Positions 49,401 to 61,950 of a DNA stretch of 64,000 nt are shown piece by piece. Under the pieces are notes generated by a model. That model searched no databases. It worked only from the letters and a program-made list of their open reading frames with translations, and was not told where the DNA came from. Position 1 is the first letter of the stretch. Each line of letters starts with the position of its first letter. The translations under genes were made by a program, and so were the position numbers. Location of the stretch: assembly GCA_013399015.1 (NCBI GenBank), contig VWZX01010099.1, positions 124,001-188,000 on the forward strand, given 5' to 3'. This DNA is from Galbula dea (lineage: Eukaryota; Chordata; Aves; Piciformes; Galbulidae).

Positions 49401-51317
49401 AAATCTATTGTTAGCAATGCAGAGGACCCTTATTTTACACCTCACTGCAATTTTGGCCTGCCCAGTATTTCAGGACTTTTCATGTTATTGCTATGATAAT
49501 TCTGCTAAGAAACCTTACCATTGGCCTACAATTTGACTAACAGCTTCACAGACTAGAGAGGAACTGTAATGTTGGCTGCAAAGTGCTCTTTCACTCATGC
49601 AGAATAAGTAACTCTATGAGCATCAGATGTGACAAAACCCCCATTTCTTGTCATTTGTGTCCTCTGATATTATTTTTGTTTGCCAAATTACACAACAACT
49701 TTCCATTAACACCACAAATACATGCAATGTCTTCCCACAGAATGTATTTGGCAGTGATCCTTGGGCTGGCACACTCAGCAATGCCAATAAGCCAGAGGAA
49801 TCAGACATAAGCCAGGGGTGAATTTGCAAGTGTTCATACTCCCATTCCTCATCTACCCAACTGTCTGTTTTTATAAAACTAGTAAAAACATAATTACTTT
49901 TGAGACCTCTGCCTCTCTCTCTAAACTGGCTGGAAACAGCTACTGAGTTCAAGAGTTATTAAGAGTGAGGAGAGAGACCTAGGGGCTGGAGAAGAGATCA
50001 TTCTAGGACTGTTTCCATGGGAAATCAAGATACAAATGTTCAGGAAAAAAATGGGTTTAGCAGAGCTCACAGCCTGCATGAGAAGAGCTGGGAGCAAGCC
50101 AGCCTCACTCCAAGGGGGAAAGCTGTCAAGGCTGCTAAGGAAAAGAATGGCATAGGGGAGATGCTTAGGGTCAGCCAGGAGAAGGAGAACTGCTGGAGTT
50201 CCCAAAACAGGATCAGCTATTTGAAGCTGAACTCTGCTCTGTTGTCCTAACCGATAAAACCCTTTAGAGCAGTTGCTGGTGAGGCTGAGAGGGACTCCAA
50301 AACCTTCTGGTTCAGCTCAGCTGCCAACAGCAAAAGCCCTGGAAATCAGCCATTCTCAGAAACACATTCTCCATCCCAAAAGGGAAAATGAAATGGGCTC
50401 CTGCATCATCCTTCCCTTGGTCCACAATCCCCAAGCACTCAGTAGTTGGACAGTAGATTTGCAGACACTCTCCACAAGGCACAGACAGATGGGATGCCTT
50501 CTCATAGTTTCTCTTCCTTTGCATTTTGTAGCTTCTGAGGAAGTGTAAGCTCTACACAAAGATTCCCCTCTCATGGGTGGTGACTCATGTATTCAATAAG
50601 ATGAGAAATTATGTTAAAGCTTTGTTTTAATAGAAAACTGAGGAACTTTACTATTTTTGAGACTTGCAGGACTCATACTGGATTGGATTCAGCCACAGAT
50701 AGTTTACATAGACCTTGCTTTTGTGGAAGGTAAAGATAAAAATATAGAAACTTCTGCTGATTTGGATAGTTTTATAGCTGCTCTCCTGATGTTACCTACT
50801 AAAAGCCTGAGAAAATATCTGTCTGATTTCAGACTAAGCCTGTATAACAGAGAATGCATACTCTGCTAGGGTTTTTGTTTGTAATGGCCTGACTTTTAAT
50901 TTGATATTTTAGGGAGAGATTTTGCAAGGGAAAAAAAAAGGTATTTCCATACCTGACTTCTTCTCAAAGTAGTAACACCAACATTAAAAAAGAGTGTAGG
51001 ATGTCTTTGCAGAATGATGCAAGTTTGTATCTTCTATTTCTCTGCTAATTAAAACCATTAATCGAAAAATATTATTACAGACAGTAAATCGCTTCTAATT
51101 AAATATCTTTGTTTGATAATTATTTGCCTGTCACCTGAAAATCTATCCTGTGCTGTTTTGTTTTTCAGCTCAGTACAGCACCCTGAATACTACATTCACT
51201 TTTTCTAATTAATTGTCTCTACAAAATGCATTTCTCTCTGGTCTTTTAGAAATGTTTCTGTCAACTTTGGCCCTTCTGTCTGGACCAAGCCTCTGATGAG
51301 GTTGTGCATTGCCATTT

Positions 51318-51400
51318 GAGTGTGTTCATTGCACAGAAGGGGGAATTGGAGGCAAGATAAGCCCAGATTGAAAACAGCACAGTTTGGAATCACGTATGTC
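51318..51400 (-). mobile_element. Possible MIR relic
   Basis: TTGCACAGAAGGGGGAATTG followed by GAGGCA resembles the reverse-complement MIR phrase TTTACAGATGAGGAAACTGAGGCA. About 20 bases later comes AACAGCACAG, where MIR has GGTCACACAG. The match is short and weak. Confidence 0.3.
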
Positions 51401-53884
51401 ACAGCACCAGTTAGAAGTAAAGTAGGGGAAACATAGCACAGCCTGCAGGTTGCCAGTGTTTACACATTCATTCTACTTATGGCACAACTTCTTGGTTGTC
51501 TGCTGTTGAATACCCTTTCATCTTTGTCTCTCCTGCCTAGTGACGTGTTCTAGGAGGCTTAATCAGTTCTGTCCAGATGGATGCTAATGAAGGAGACATT
51601 ATACAAAACACTATTATAAATTCTTATTCACATGTCATTTTCTTTTGTCTCGCTCTATTTTTAGAGATGATTTCTGGAGGTGTGATTACATTCCCAGGCA
51701 ACATCTGAAGGTGCTATTTCATGTCCACCCACTCTAGTTTTTATCTGCCAAGAGCTGATGAACATACTGTTCATCTATCCCATAATAACATTGACCTTGT
51801 GTGACATTGTATAACAAACAGTGCCATGTTATGGTTTTAGATGTGATAAAGATGTCTTTTTATCTACATATTAGGGCAGCCATTTTTTACAGAGATTATT
51901 TGAACTCACACATGGACAACAACAGCACATAAATATTCAGGACAGAGACTGGAAAATATTTCAGGTTCCTATTTCAGGAGATATTAGGAAGGAACAAGTG
52001 GTTCTGTGAGATGTTAATAAAGTCTGATTACTGTCAGACTTGAATATTTTAGCTGACTGACTTTGGTCCCTAAGAAGCTGCAAGCACCAGTGAAACTACT
52101 GTCAGAATTGAGGCACTTATAGTTCAGCTTTCCTGTTGAATTTTTATGGTGTCATTAAAGGACAATGTCACACTGTCAGGCCCTCAACAGGATTTCTCTT
52201 GACAGCACCGACCCTCATGAAGTTCAAAGAAATGCAAAGACCTCTGGGTTGTCTATCCTTTTACAAAGCAACTGAAGCTGTCAAGGGTGTCCAGAAAAAA
52301 CAGTAGGGAAAACAGGCAACAACATGGGCTCACACATAAAGATTTGACAGCCTTGCACAAAAGTGTGAAACTAAGGTGAAGTGTAACTAGTGACACCAGG
52401 TCACACTGAGAACAGTTCCAAAGAGCACACTTGTGCTTCTTTACCAAACACAACTGTTTAAACTTTGGTTTTACTTTTGATTCAAATGGTGACATTTTAT
52501 ACAAAAGAAGTTTGCTCTTCTCATGCTGGGTTATCTTTTCACTGCTGACTTAGAAGTAGATATCCCTATCAAGAAAGGCACAAACATGTGTTTTGTCGTG
52601 CTCTAACTGCTGGGATCAGGAAGAGGAAAGAAGAGGGCTGGGTCTGATGACTGCTGTGCTTCTGTAACTAAAAAAAAAGGCATTCTTGGTTTTGAGAAAA
52701 ATGACCTCTGATATTCTGAGGAAAGAGTTATAGGACTTCAGGCAATGCTGTTAGCAAAGCCTTAAGACTTCCTGATAAATATATTTTTTCCCATCACTTG
52801 GTTGCTTAAAACTTTACCAGATTCAAACTTTCTGGGCTGGCCTTTTTCTATCCATTAGCTACTTGTGTTGATGTATCATCATGCTACACACAGTGTCCAT
52901 CACATCCATCTGTCTCAAGAGTCAGGTGGGCAGAAAGTATGGCACCACTTTAGACTTCCTTCTGTAAGGAATCCATGTGGTTGTGGCACTGAGGGCATGT
53001 GGTGCCCCATGCCTTGGAAGAGAGTTTGGGATTATGAGGGAGATCATCTTGTTGGGAGTGGTTTGACATTTGTGCTTTCTGAAAACCACTCTAATATTTG
53101 GCCTTGTAATGAATGGAGAAATCTTGGTTTGCTTTGATGGTTCCCTTCAAACAGGCTTACACTGCCTTGAATCAGAAAGAAGTACCTCCCTTTCTATTTT
53201 GGGGATGCTCTTTGTTAGCTATTGGTACTGCTGATTTATTATTGTTATTTCCTCCCAACATTTGTGCTCCACTGGGTGCTGAACAAGCACAGCCAACAAC
53301 CAGCCCACTTCCCTGGAAGAGCTGCCAGCCTGACAAGTACAAGAAGGCAACCAGACTAACTCATTTCAGGCCAGGGAATGGCTCTCTTGCAACCTTTAAA
53401 TTATTCACAAGCTCTCTTTGTAAATTATTAAGTTCCCAGTTCTCAGATTTAGCTCTTTGAGTTTACAGGATATGTTTTCAGATGCTCACATCTGTAGCTG
53501 GCTGCTGTTCATCTCACTCAGAGGATGGCAGCACAGCCCTTTAGAGTTTTGCTAGTTTTGCATCCTTGTTTTGCTTTGTGGTTATAATTTTCTTTTGGAT
53601 TCTCCACTTTTTAAACAGACAACTCCTAAGGCAGATAAGGGAAATAGTGAGGAAAATAACATATATTGACATTTAATCGTGCCTTAGACCACTTGGATTC
53701 TTACACTCATCCTAAGGGTCTGCACAATCCTCTCCTGCTAAGTAGCAGTGCTTTCAGTAGCTCCAGTGCAAATAAAAAGAAAACCAAATCTGTCTGTTAT
53801 CCAGGATTCAGTCCTGTGCTAGGATACTTTCATCATCCTGAGCTTGGTGTCTGCAGGCCTGGGGCCAAAGACACCAATTTATAT

Positions 53885-53906
53885 TCCTTCAATTATCCAG
53901 GTAAGA
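53885..53906 (+). promoter_or_regulatory. Recursive-splice-like acceptor/donor junction
   Basis: TTCCTTCAATTATCCAG ends at 53900 and GTAAGA begins at 53901, so an acceptor-like and a strong donor-like sequence abut. It could also be the donor of an ordinary exon ending at 53900, but the open frame across it (53666-53917) reads through the junction and has no recognisable domain. Confidence 0.2.
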
Positions 53907-54370
53907 ACAGCACCTAGGACCTGTTCATATCCCTTATCCTCTTTTCTTTACCACTAGTAGTGCCTGTCCTCAGCTCCATCCTGGTGCCCTAAATACAGAT
54001 GTTAATTGATAAATAATAAAATTTTGGTGTACTGCTTATCTACATTGCTTGGTTAGTATTGCAATTAACCAGAAATGTCATTGAGGATTATTGTCCCCAT
54101 TTTGAGACGCCAACAGATTCATGAAGGCATTTAAAAGCATCATGTCTCATTGAAGTGATATTTTGGAAGCTCTTAATTCTGCAAAAGGAAGGGCAACTGT
54201 TGCATCATCCTTTTCAGGAATATTGTGAAGGAGGGATTACCTTCTGTCTGTCAACTTCTCGCATCTCCAGTCTACTTTTGACGCATCCAGTGCTGACAAT
54301 AGAGAAAGACACCACAGTGAGTGAAGGTGGATTGCAGTTCTGATTTGGCTTGGCATTTCCTGTCCTCCTG

Positions 54371-54426
54371 CTTTTCCAGAGGTGCTGAGTACCCACAACA
54401 TCCATGAAGGTATCCAGGATTTTCCC
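54371..54426. mobile_element. Possible ancient amniote repeat relic
   Basis: TTTTCCAGAGGTGCTGAGTA with CCCACAACATCCATGAAGG resembles the old amniote repeat phrase TTTCAGAGGTGCTGAGCA plus CCCACAACTCCCATTGAAGT, common in turtle and crocodilian genomes. Only about 50 bases match. Confidence 0.45.
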
Positions 54427-56197
54427 ATGCTGGCCGTGGAGACACATGCAACACAATTAACAGGGGAAGAGCTTCATCCAGAATTATCATGAATGACATC
54501 TTGAAACCCAGCAAACTGCTGTCTAAAGCTAGGCAGTGTTGCCTCTATTTTCAGAATAAGCTAGCATTTCCCTCTGTCATCCTTGTACAACGGACTCTCC
54601 TGAGTCCATTTTCAGCTGACTGTGCAAATCACAACTTTTTTCATCTCCCATTCTAATTCTCTGTTGGACACTGGCTTTCCTTGACATGTTTTTGCTCTCA
54701 TCCTCCTCTCTGTATGCAGTAGCTTTATTCCTGGTGTACCTGAAAGTTTTTCCTTGACGTAGGCTTACCTCCCTCTGCCTCTTGATGTACATACTTTCCT
54801 TGGTGGCCTGGCTCTGCCTCCTTATAGTTATTCTTGCAGATGTTTGCTAACCTTCACTAGGGCTTGTAAATTTATTCTCCCAATCAAACTCATCCTACTT
54901 GTCATTGGTATTCCTTTTGCACATGTCATATGGTTCAACTGACTTTATAAACTGTGATAAAAAAGATTTAGGAACCTGCTGTGGAAAGTTATTAACCCAG
55001 CCCCAGAGCTTCCAAACAGAAACTTTGGCTATACTGCTGTGTTCAGTTCCTTATCTTTTCAGTACATAATGTCAAAAGCAGGTTTTTTCCTATTTGTTTT
55101 AGACCCCTGAAAAATCCATGCTGCCACCCAAAGCTATAAGCTGGATTCCTGTTGCTGTGGCTGGCCTAAGAGAGACAGGCAGAGTTCATGCCCAAGCACC
55201 TTCAGCAATGCTGACTTCAAACCTGAAGTAGCTCAGGAATAATATGAAGGATAAGCAAAATTTTAGAGCAGATAGAGTTCCTTATTTCTGGGACATTTTC
55301 TCCACTACTTCCAAATAGTTTTTGTGAATTGGTTTTATTTTTTCCCCCAAGGAATAGAAATCTTCATTCTGGAACACTAGAAATATTTTCCCTGTATCAC
55401 CAGAGGAGTCTGCATTTGCCTCTGGACACATCCTCAGCAGAGCCCAGCTGTGCCAAGTGAAGACCTCACTCTTCCTTGCTCACACAGAGTTGCTTGTGGT
55501 TACTCTTTGATGGAGAACAAAGTGATGATCAGGTAGCCAGCTGAGCCACTCTGCTCCCTGTGAAAACAGGAGACAGGCTAGCAAAGACCTAGCAGTTAAT
55601 TTCCTTAAGGTGTTTGGCTTATCGTGTCTAGGATGAATTAGGTACTGATTATGTGAGGACTGCAGCAGACAGACCCAAGGAGGATCTAAGGACCTTCCAA
55701 CTGGCAGGAGGGTGGTGACAAGGACCTTTCCACCTTCTGAGAATGACACTCTCTCAAGTAACATTGCTAAGACAAAATATATTTTCCCAGACTCAGCAGC
55801 ATCACATCAGACAGAGACAAAGCTTTGGAGCAAATCCACTGTTTCTCCTCATCTCCAGTCTTCTTAATAAAGCTGCAGGCAGCTAAAAAGAGCCAGGCAG
55901 TGGCACACATTTGCAATAAGGCTGCAGTCTTCCCGCACTTCCAATGAATGGAGTCAATTAGTAGCTTCTCCCCAGGGCTGCCAGGAGGATTTCTGATCTG
56001 TTTGTACAACAATAAACAGTCAGAAAACCAGAAAACAACATCACCATGTCAGCCAAGAAAAGGCATCAACAAACTGGTTGCCCACATCTAAACAAAGGCT
56101 TTTTAGAGCCTAACTAAATTTTATTTATCTTTTTTTAGTTTTCATTTATTTCCCACAGCTTTCCATTTTTTTTAAGTGGTGATGGACAAAGGCAGAA

Positions 56198-56230
56198 GTA
56201 GAAAAAAAAGAAAAGAAAGAAAGAAAAAAA
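56198..56230. repeat. Purine (A/G) tract
   Basis: GTAG, then runs of A broken by single G in an AAAG/AAAAG pattern. Low-complexity sequence. Confidence 0.8.
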
Positions 56231-57360
56231 CCTGTATTCATAAAATTTTCACATTTTCAGTCTTAGAAATTAGTAGAAAAAAACAGAGAGGAGGTACTTC
56301 TGAAAGTGCCTTCCTTCAGGGTTTTACATACAGCTATTTCAGATATTAATTAGTGCTCCTGTTGGACCATAATCTGAAACACCCATCATTTACATTGTCA
56401 AAAGAGACCGTGAATAATCAGAAGCCCAGTGATTACAACAGGAAAATACCTGGATTACTAAACCATCTCGTGGGTTGTGTCATGATTTCAGTCAGCAAAA
56501 TCTCATCTCCTTCAGCTTCTGTTGAAATTATTAAGCACTGCAGTGGATGCATGTATCACCTTGAAGAGCAAAGCCTTTAGCTTTTCTCATTTCCAAAGCT
56601 GCGGTGTTTGTTATTTGGCATAGGAGGCAGAGCTGTGAATCGATCCCACTCAGACACTGACCTTCGCTTTGTTCAGACATAAAACAGGAACAGGAATGAA
56701 TCTACAGGAGAAATATAAAGTAAATTAGTTTTATTTTCTTCCAGGTGACATAGTTCATAGGTATCATTTATTTCCACCTTCAGGCTACTCAGAAAGTCAT
56801 TGCCAGGCAGGCAGCTATACAAGCTGTGTGCTTACTAGCTGAAAAGCAGCTGAAGGAGATGCCGTCAGTCACCCTGAGACATTCTGTTTTCTGGGATAGG
56901 TAAGTGGGTGCATTCCCAAACTAAGGGTATAGATGAATTTGCTGGTCTTCAGCTAGTCTCAACATCTCCAGTCTGACCAGATAGGAGAACCATGGTGTGT
57001 CATGCAACGGAGAATATGCCAGAGACTGGTTTATGTGCAAGACAGCATGCTACAGTAAAAACAGAGCAGAAGAGAGCAAACCTGCACATGAGGTCAAGGT
57101 AATCTTGCTAACCTCACAGTCATTCTGGCTCAAGGTTCATTTTGTAGGGCAAAAATGTCAAGGAAGAGATAGCTGAATGTCCAATCCTTCCACGCTTTTA
57201 TACAACTGCTCTTGGCCTCACTTCCACAGCAGGATGAGGGAAGAGGTTTGTAACAACTCATGTGATCAGTATGTTTTATTCTATTTCCAGCCACTCAACT
57301 CAATTGGCAGAGCCAAAAGAACTCAGCCTCCAAGCTCTTCAAGAAGTCTTTGAAGTTGCA

Positions 57361-57453
57361 GAAAAAACCCCAAAACCAACAAGGAACCAAAACAAAAACC
57401 AAAATAAACAAAACCAAAACCAAACAAACCAAAAAACCCAACAACAAAAAGAA
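57361..57453. repeat. A-rich tract with interspersed C
   Basis: About 90 bases of AAAACC, AAAC and AACC words on the plus strand. It creates a Gln/Asn/Lys-rich open frame (57262-57579), which is an artefact of the composition and not evidence for a gene. Confidence 0.85.
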
Positions 57454-57972
57454 GACCTTGCTTCAACAAGTTTGAAAGCTCTGGATCAATCCACAGCTTT
57501 GAGGGTTGTCCCTCTCTTCTGTCTGTTGCTGTTAGAACATACAGATGGGCTTAGAACAGAATGTTGCCTTGTTTCATAACTGAAGGCTTTTGGCATATGC
57601 CTGAGCAGTTATGTGTGCATTACACATGGCGACTGTAAATCAGACTAGGAGGGAATATCACTTGAGAGCTATAAGGAAAGGGAGAGAGCATGAGAGAGCT
57701 CATTAGGGACTATCAAGAGGGTTTAGGATGGGCATTTTCACCCTTGCCATAGTAAGATGGAAATGTGAAATGTCTGCAAGAAAACCTTTCCTGGGTTTTC
57801 AATATCAACTCCTAGTAACAGAAAAAGTTTTAGACAAAGTGATGTTTAAACAAAGAAACTTGGAAAGAATTTCTGCTTGCATTTATTCGAAACACTATCA
57901 GAAGACCTTGGGCTAGAGTGGGTTCAGACTGAATTTTTTTCCATTATTACTGAATTTATATTATTACTTATT
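57454..57972. other. Non-coding stretch, no gene recognised
   Basis: Unique sequence between two A-rich tracts. The 62-codon frame at 57728-57916 has no known motif. Confidence 0.5.
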
Positions 57973-58048
57973 TAAAAAAAACCACAAAGCAAACAAACAA
58001 AAAAAACCCCTACACACAAAAAGAACCCCACAAACAAAAAAAACCCCA
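57973..58048. repeat. A-rich tract with interspersed C
   Basis: Runs of six to eight A separated by CC, CCCC and CAAAC words. Same composition and strand as the tract about 600 bases upstream. Confidence 0.85.
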
Positions 58049-60445
58049 GGAATAATCAGTTTATCAGTTTGTTTGTTTGAGATTTTCTTTCAAGGTCTGA
58101 TAATTTCTCTGTTTCAGGCTTCTACCTTAAAACATAGGGGCATTTAGGATCATAAGCTAAAAAAAAAATCAATGCACTAAGAAACTGAGGAGGACATCAT
58201 GCTGCTGTGGCAAACACAGCTCTGTGTGCCTGAGCTTGTAGACCTATATGATTTAGGGTAGTCCTTTCTTTTCTCTCCAAGTCTACCACAGCTTCTTAAT
58301 CTTTTGCTCCTTGGCCTTTCTAGTTAGGTTACTAATTTTACAGACTATCAAAAATCATTTCCTTTTGGCTTTCTGGCATTGTCTTATTCTTATCATTTGG
58401 GCATAAAGCCCAAAAAATCTTTTGAATGGGTGCATTATTTGCTTCCTATAAAAAAAAATAAAAATCAATCCTTATAATTATCTTAAATCCTGAAATTTGA
58501 TCAAGAAAACTTCAAGCCATCCATCCTTACACTGTTTTAACAGTGGAGGGTACTAGTTGTATCATTGCTACCTGGCCAGTGGCAATTGTGACTAGTGGTG
58601 ACAGTATCTCTCTGCTAACTGTCAGCTTGAGTGACAGCACAGTATCATTTGCTGTTGCTTGGGAGAATAGCAGAGTATTTATTGCAAAGACAAGCAAGTA
58701 CAGATTATGTTCAAGTTAAGTATATGTCTTTTTTGTCTTTTTTTTAAATACTATTACATAAATAAGGCTGTACATGTTGGGTATCAGCTGAAAAAATAAT
58801 GAATGTGCCAACATGGAAATAGTAACAGCAGCTATGCTGATTCTATTAGTCATATGTAAGCAGGGTGCGGTGCCAGGACTCTCAGTGCCAAAATCACCTT
58901 CCCCTCTTGTCTAAATAACTGTGGACACTTGGGTGCATATACTTTTCTATTTTGAAGCCAGTCACCCCTTCATCATAAAGTAGGCCGGGAAGTGTTTGGA
59001 TAGATCAAATCAACACAAACCCCACAATTCCATTCTGCCTAGTACATGAACAGAAAAAGTAGAATCCAATCCTTAATAAATTTCTAAAGGCAGAGTGCCT
59101 GATTTGAAATGACAATGAAACTTTGATTTTTTTACTGTATGTCCTGAGCTACCTGTGCAGGCCTACTAGCTGATTACTGATTAGTCTGAAAACTATCATT
59201 AAGAAGGGTAAATCCTCCTCAGTTAAATTTATTAACCACGTTGAAATTTTTATAAATGCCAGAGACTCTCAGCAAAAAATAAACCCCCGTATTTTGCTCT
59301 GAAAAGGCAGAATAAGAAAAACTACAGCAGGATCAGAAAATTGTGCAGTGGCACTATAGCAAGCCACAAATTTGAAGGAAAGAGGAAAATAACTTTCTTT
59401 TCCCACTTTCAAAGCTCACCGTCCCTGTAGCAGATGGCTGAGTGCATGCACCATTAGACTGGCCCTTTCTAATAATTTTCCTCTCCATCCAGCTTATAGC
59501 AAATGGTAGTTATTGCAGCCTTTTTAACATGTCTGGTTTTGCAGAAGAAAGAGCTCCAAGCTATATTTACAGACATCCCTAATAGTTTTAATAATCCAAA
59601 TGAAAAAGTGTTTTTGATGGCTTTTGGGGCCATTGCCTGAATGGTCACAGACTGTGAGAGCAAGGACAAAAGTGGTATGGAATTTGTGAAGACTGCCAGA
59701 GTTTCAACACTTCTCAGCTGATTTAAAGCACAAAATAAAATGATGGGGTTTGTAAGTGTTGTTAAAGCTTTAAGGGACTAATCAAAGTCTGTGTATATCT
59801 GTTAAAGCAGAATAAAAGTAGAAGCAAAATCTGATTCTATGGAAAACTGAAAGCATGCTGTAGAAGAACTAATTCAGTCATTTCATCCCTCCAGAACTTG
59901 GCTTTTCCATTTGCATTTCTGCCAGATACCCCAGCAACAAATGCTAATAATAGCAATAGGCATCCACCATAGTAAGATTAAAAACCAAACACACCTATGC
60001 ATGCTAAATCTATGCATGCTGAACCGAATAATTGAAAACAAAAAATACTTGCTCCTATACAGACAAAAATGAATCCTCTATGGCCGAATGCAAACCATAT
60101 ACAAAATTTGTACAGTATCCACTCTTTTTGCTATAAATGAGGTGTAGCTAAAATTCATGGAACTACTGTAGCATGAAATCAGTATAAAAGTTACACCAAG
60201 ACTTAAATGTGCAATCCACAGTACACTGAGGATGGCATAATGATATAGGATCACAAGCTACATAACTTTATGGCATAATATGCAAATTTGGTAGCATTCA
60301 CAGATGTGTCCAGTGCAACATGACATGTTGATATCTAAATCAAAAGTAGAGCGTCTTCTTTTGTCACACTGCTCATTCCAGAAATATCACCCATGCCTTC
60401 ACCAATTGAAGATCTTACAGCATTTTCAAAATGTTTCAATGTTAT
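58049..60445. other. Non-coding stretch, no gene recognised
   Basis: Unique AT-rich sequence. It includes a direct duplication of CTATGCATGCT (59995-60005 and 60010-60020). Open frames are at most 66 codons. No RNA gene or mobile element was recognised. Confidence 0.55.
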
Positions 60446-60602
60446 CTAATTAAGCATTACAGAGCCACAGTGCAGTAGGTAAATGTTATCATCACCATTT
60501 GTAGTGATGGGAAAACTGAGACACAGATGTTTAATGAGTTGCCCAGCCAAGTTCACCCTGGGAGCTGCAAATGCCCCATAGCATAAACAGCTGAACCTCA
60601 GG
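60446..60602 (-). mobile_element. MIR-like SINE fragment
   Basis: Plus-strand text GTAGGTAAATGTTATCATCA, then CCATTTGTAGTGATGGGAAA, ACTGAGACACAGATG, GAGTTGCCCAGCCAAGTTCA and CCTGGGAGC follows the reverse-complement MIR consensus (ATCCCCATTTTACAGATGAGGAAACTGAGGCACAGAG, then ACTTGCCCAAGGTCACAC). The order and spacing of the core words are well kept, making this the best MIR match in the window. The tRNA-like head is unclear. The overlapping minus-strand frame (60446-60739) has no independent support. Confidence 0.7.
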
Positions 60603-61879
60603 AGAATGAAAGTGAAGAACCCCTTAGATAAGAAGTTACTACCACTTTTATTTGATTGGAATTGGATTGAAGTTGTTGGTATTCTACACATGACTGAAAT
60701 AGACTCTAGTTCCTCATTCTGGCTGCAGTACCTTTTCAAAGCCTCTTCATCAGTAGAAATACTTACTAAAGTCTATTTTTTGACAAATTGAAAACTGTTC
60801 TCCTTCTGTCAGTGATTTGCCTGTTCTCTGACCACTCTGTGAAATTGATGAAGCCCTTCCCTGTGGTTTATTTCACAAGAGTGGCACGAAAAATGCTGCA
60901 CTGCATTTAAAAATTTAGATATTTGCTCAGAGCCATGAGTGTGAAAGATAAATTCCTAATAGAAGAGGAATCCCTCACTGGCATGGTCTCACTGCTCCTA
61001 AATCTGCAGGAGCAAACTCCTGATGTGATTAGTGACTTGGCCATTCATGTCATGGCACTGAAGAAGACCAATGCCTGTTAGGTCCTCCAACCTCCCAAGG
61101 CTGCACAGTCTCACACTTTCAGGCTTTCATATTTCACATATCAATGGATGAAGAAATGAAGATATCACTCTAGGTTTTCACTTCTGATTTCCCAGGTGCT
61201 CAACCCATTAAGAGTAACTCTCTTAAGAGCCAGATGTGAGTGGCTCAGCAGACCATCAAGGTCCAGCAGACTTCCTCCCTGGAAAAAGTGTGAACAAGGA
61301 ATGATAAAGAGGAGGAAAACATGGCCCACTGAGGTCCTTTAACATTCATTCCCCTAAATTTACATTCTCAGATGGTAATAAACAATATTTTAATTGTCCT
61401 TAAATACTCATCCTGAAATGCTAGCTTTTGTCCTGTTGTTTTGTAGGATTGCACAAAAAATGTGAAGTCTTTTTGGGATTGACTTTAAATGCAGCCAGAA
61501 ATTCAGGAAAAACAGCAGTAAATAACTTGCAAGGAAACCCTGTGCAAGGGTGGTGGTTTTAATTGTCTGTAAATAAGGACGTTATCTTTCACACTGCTCA
61601 CCTCAAGAGTCTGGTTTTGGGAATCCAGCAGCACTGGGATGATGCTGAGATGGGCAGAAGAGGCTTCTCTTTTCCACAAAGTGCTCTGAGATTTCCCAAA
61701 TAGCCCTACTGCACTATATCTTACCAAAATGCTCAAATAAAGGTGCTCCCAAAACTGGAAGGGACAAAACACAGAAAACAGCCTTCATTTGAAAATTGTG
61801 AAGGACTTGAGTGATTTTTCAATACTCTATATGACCATAATTTGTAGCCCCAGGCAAAGTAATAATGCTTTACAGTATT
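60603..61879. other. Non-coding stretch, no gene recognised
   Basis: Unique sequence. Frames of 61 codons (60606-60791, plus) and 89 codons (61503-61772, minus) show no family motif. No RNA gene or mobile element was recognised. Confidence 0.5.
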
Positions 61880-61950
61880 TTTATTTATTTAATTTTTTTT
61901 NTTGGTTGTGGAGGGTTTTTTTCGTCATTTGGTTTTGGTTTTGCAATAAA
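61880..61950. repeat. T-rich tract containing one undetermined base
   Basis: T-rich low-complexity sequence with TTTATTTATTT, a run of eight T, an N at 61901, and further TTTTTTT and GGTTTTGG words. The N probably marks an unresolved homopolymer length in the assembly. Confidence 0.8.

Larger units (their letters stand above)
45933..53884. other. Non-coding stretch, no gene recognised
   Basis: Mostly unique AT-rich sequence. It includes a poly-A/GA tract (46470-46490), an AT-rich run near 46630-46670 and a possible MIR relic (51318-51400). Open frames reach 115 codons (53113-53460, plus) without family features. I see nothing else to annotate. Confidence 0.5.
53907..57360. other. Non-coding stretch, no gene recognised
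   Basis: Unique sequence except for the possible L3-like relic at 54371-54426 and a purine tract at 56198-56230. The area 54214-54514 has three overlapping minus-strand frames (63-80 codons) that are shadows of each other, without motifs. TTTTATTTTCTTCCAG ending at 56744 is a good acceptor-like string, but no exon can be supported downstream. Confidence 0.5.

Noticed and set aside
57262..57579. Gln/Asn/Lys-rich 105-codon frame resembling a low-complexity protein
   Set aside because: The Q/N/K run is simply the translation of the A-rich AAAACC tract; the flanks have no coding character.
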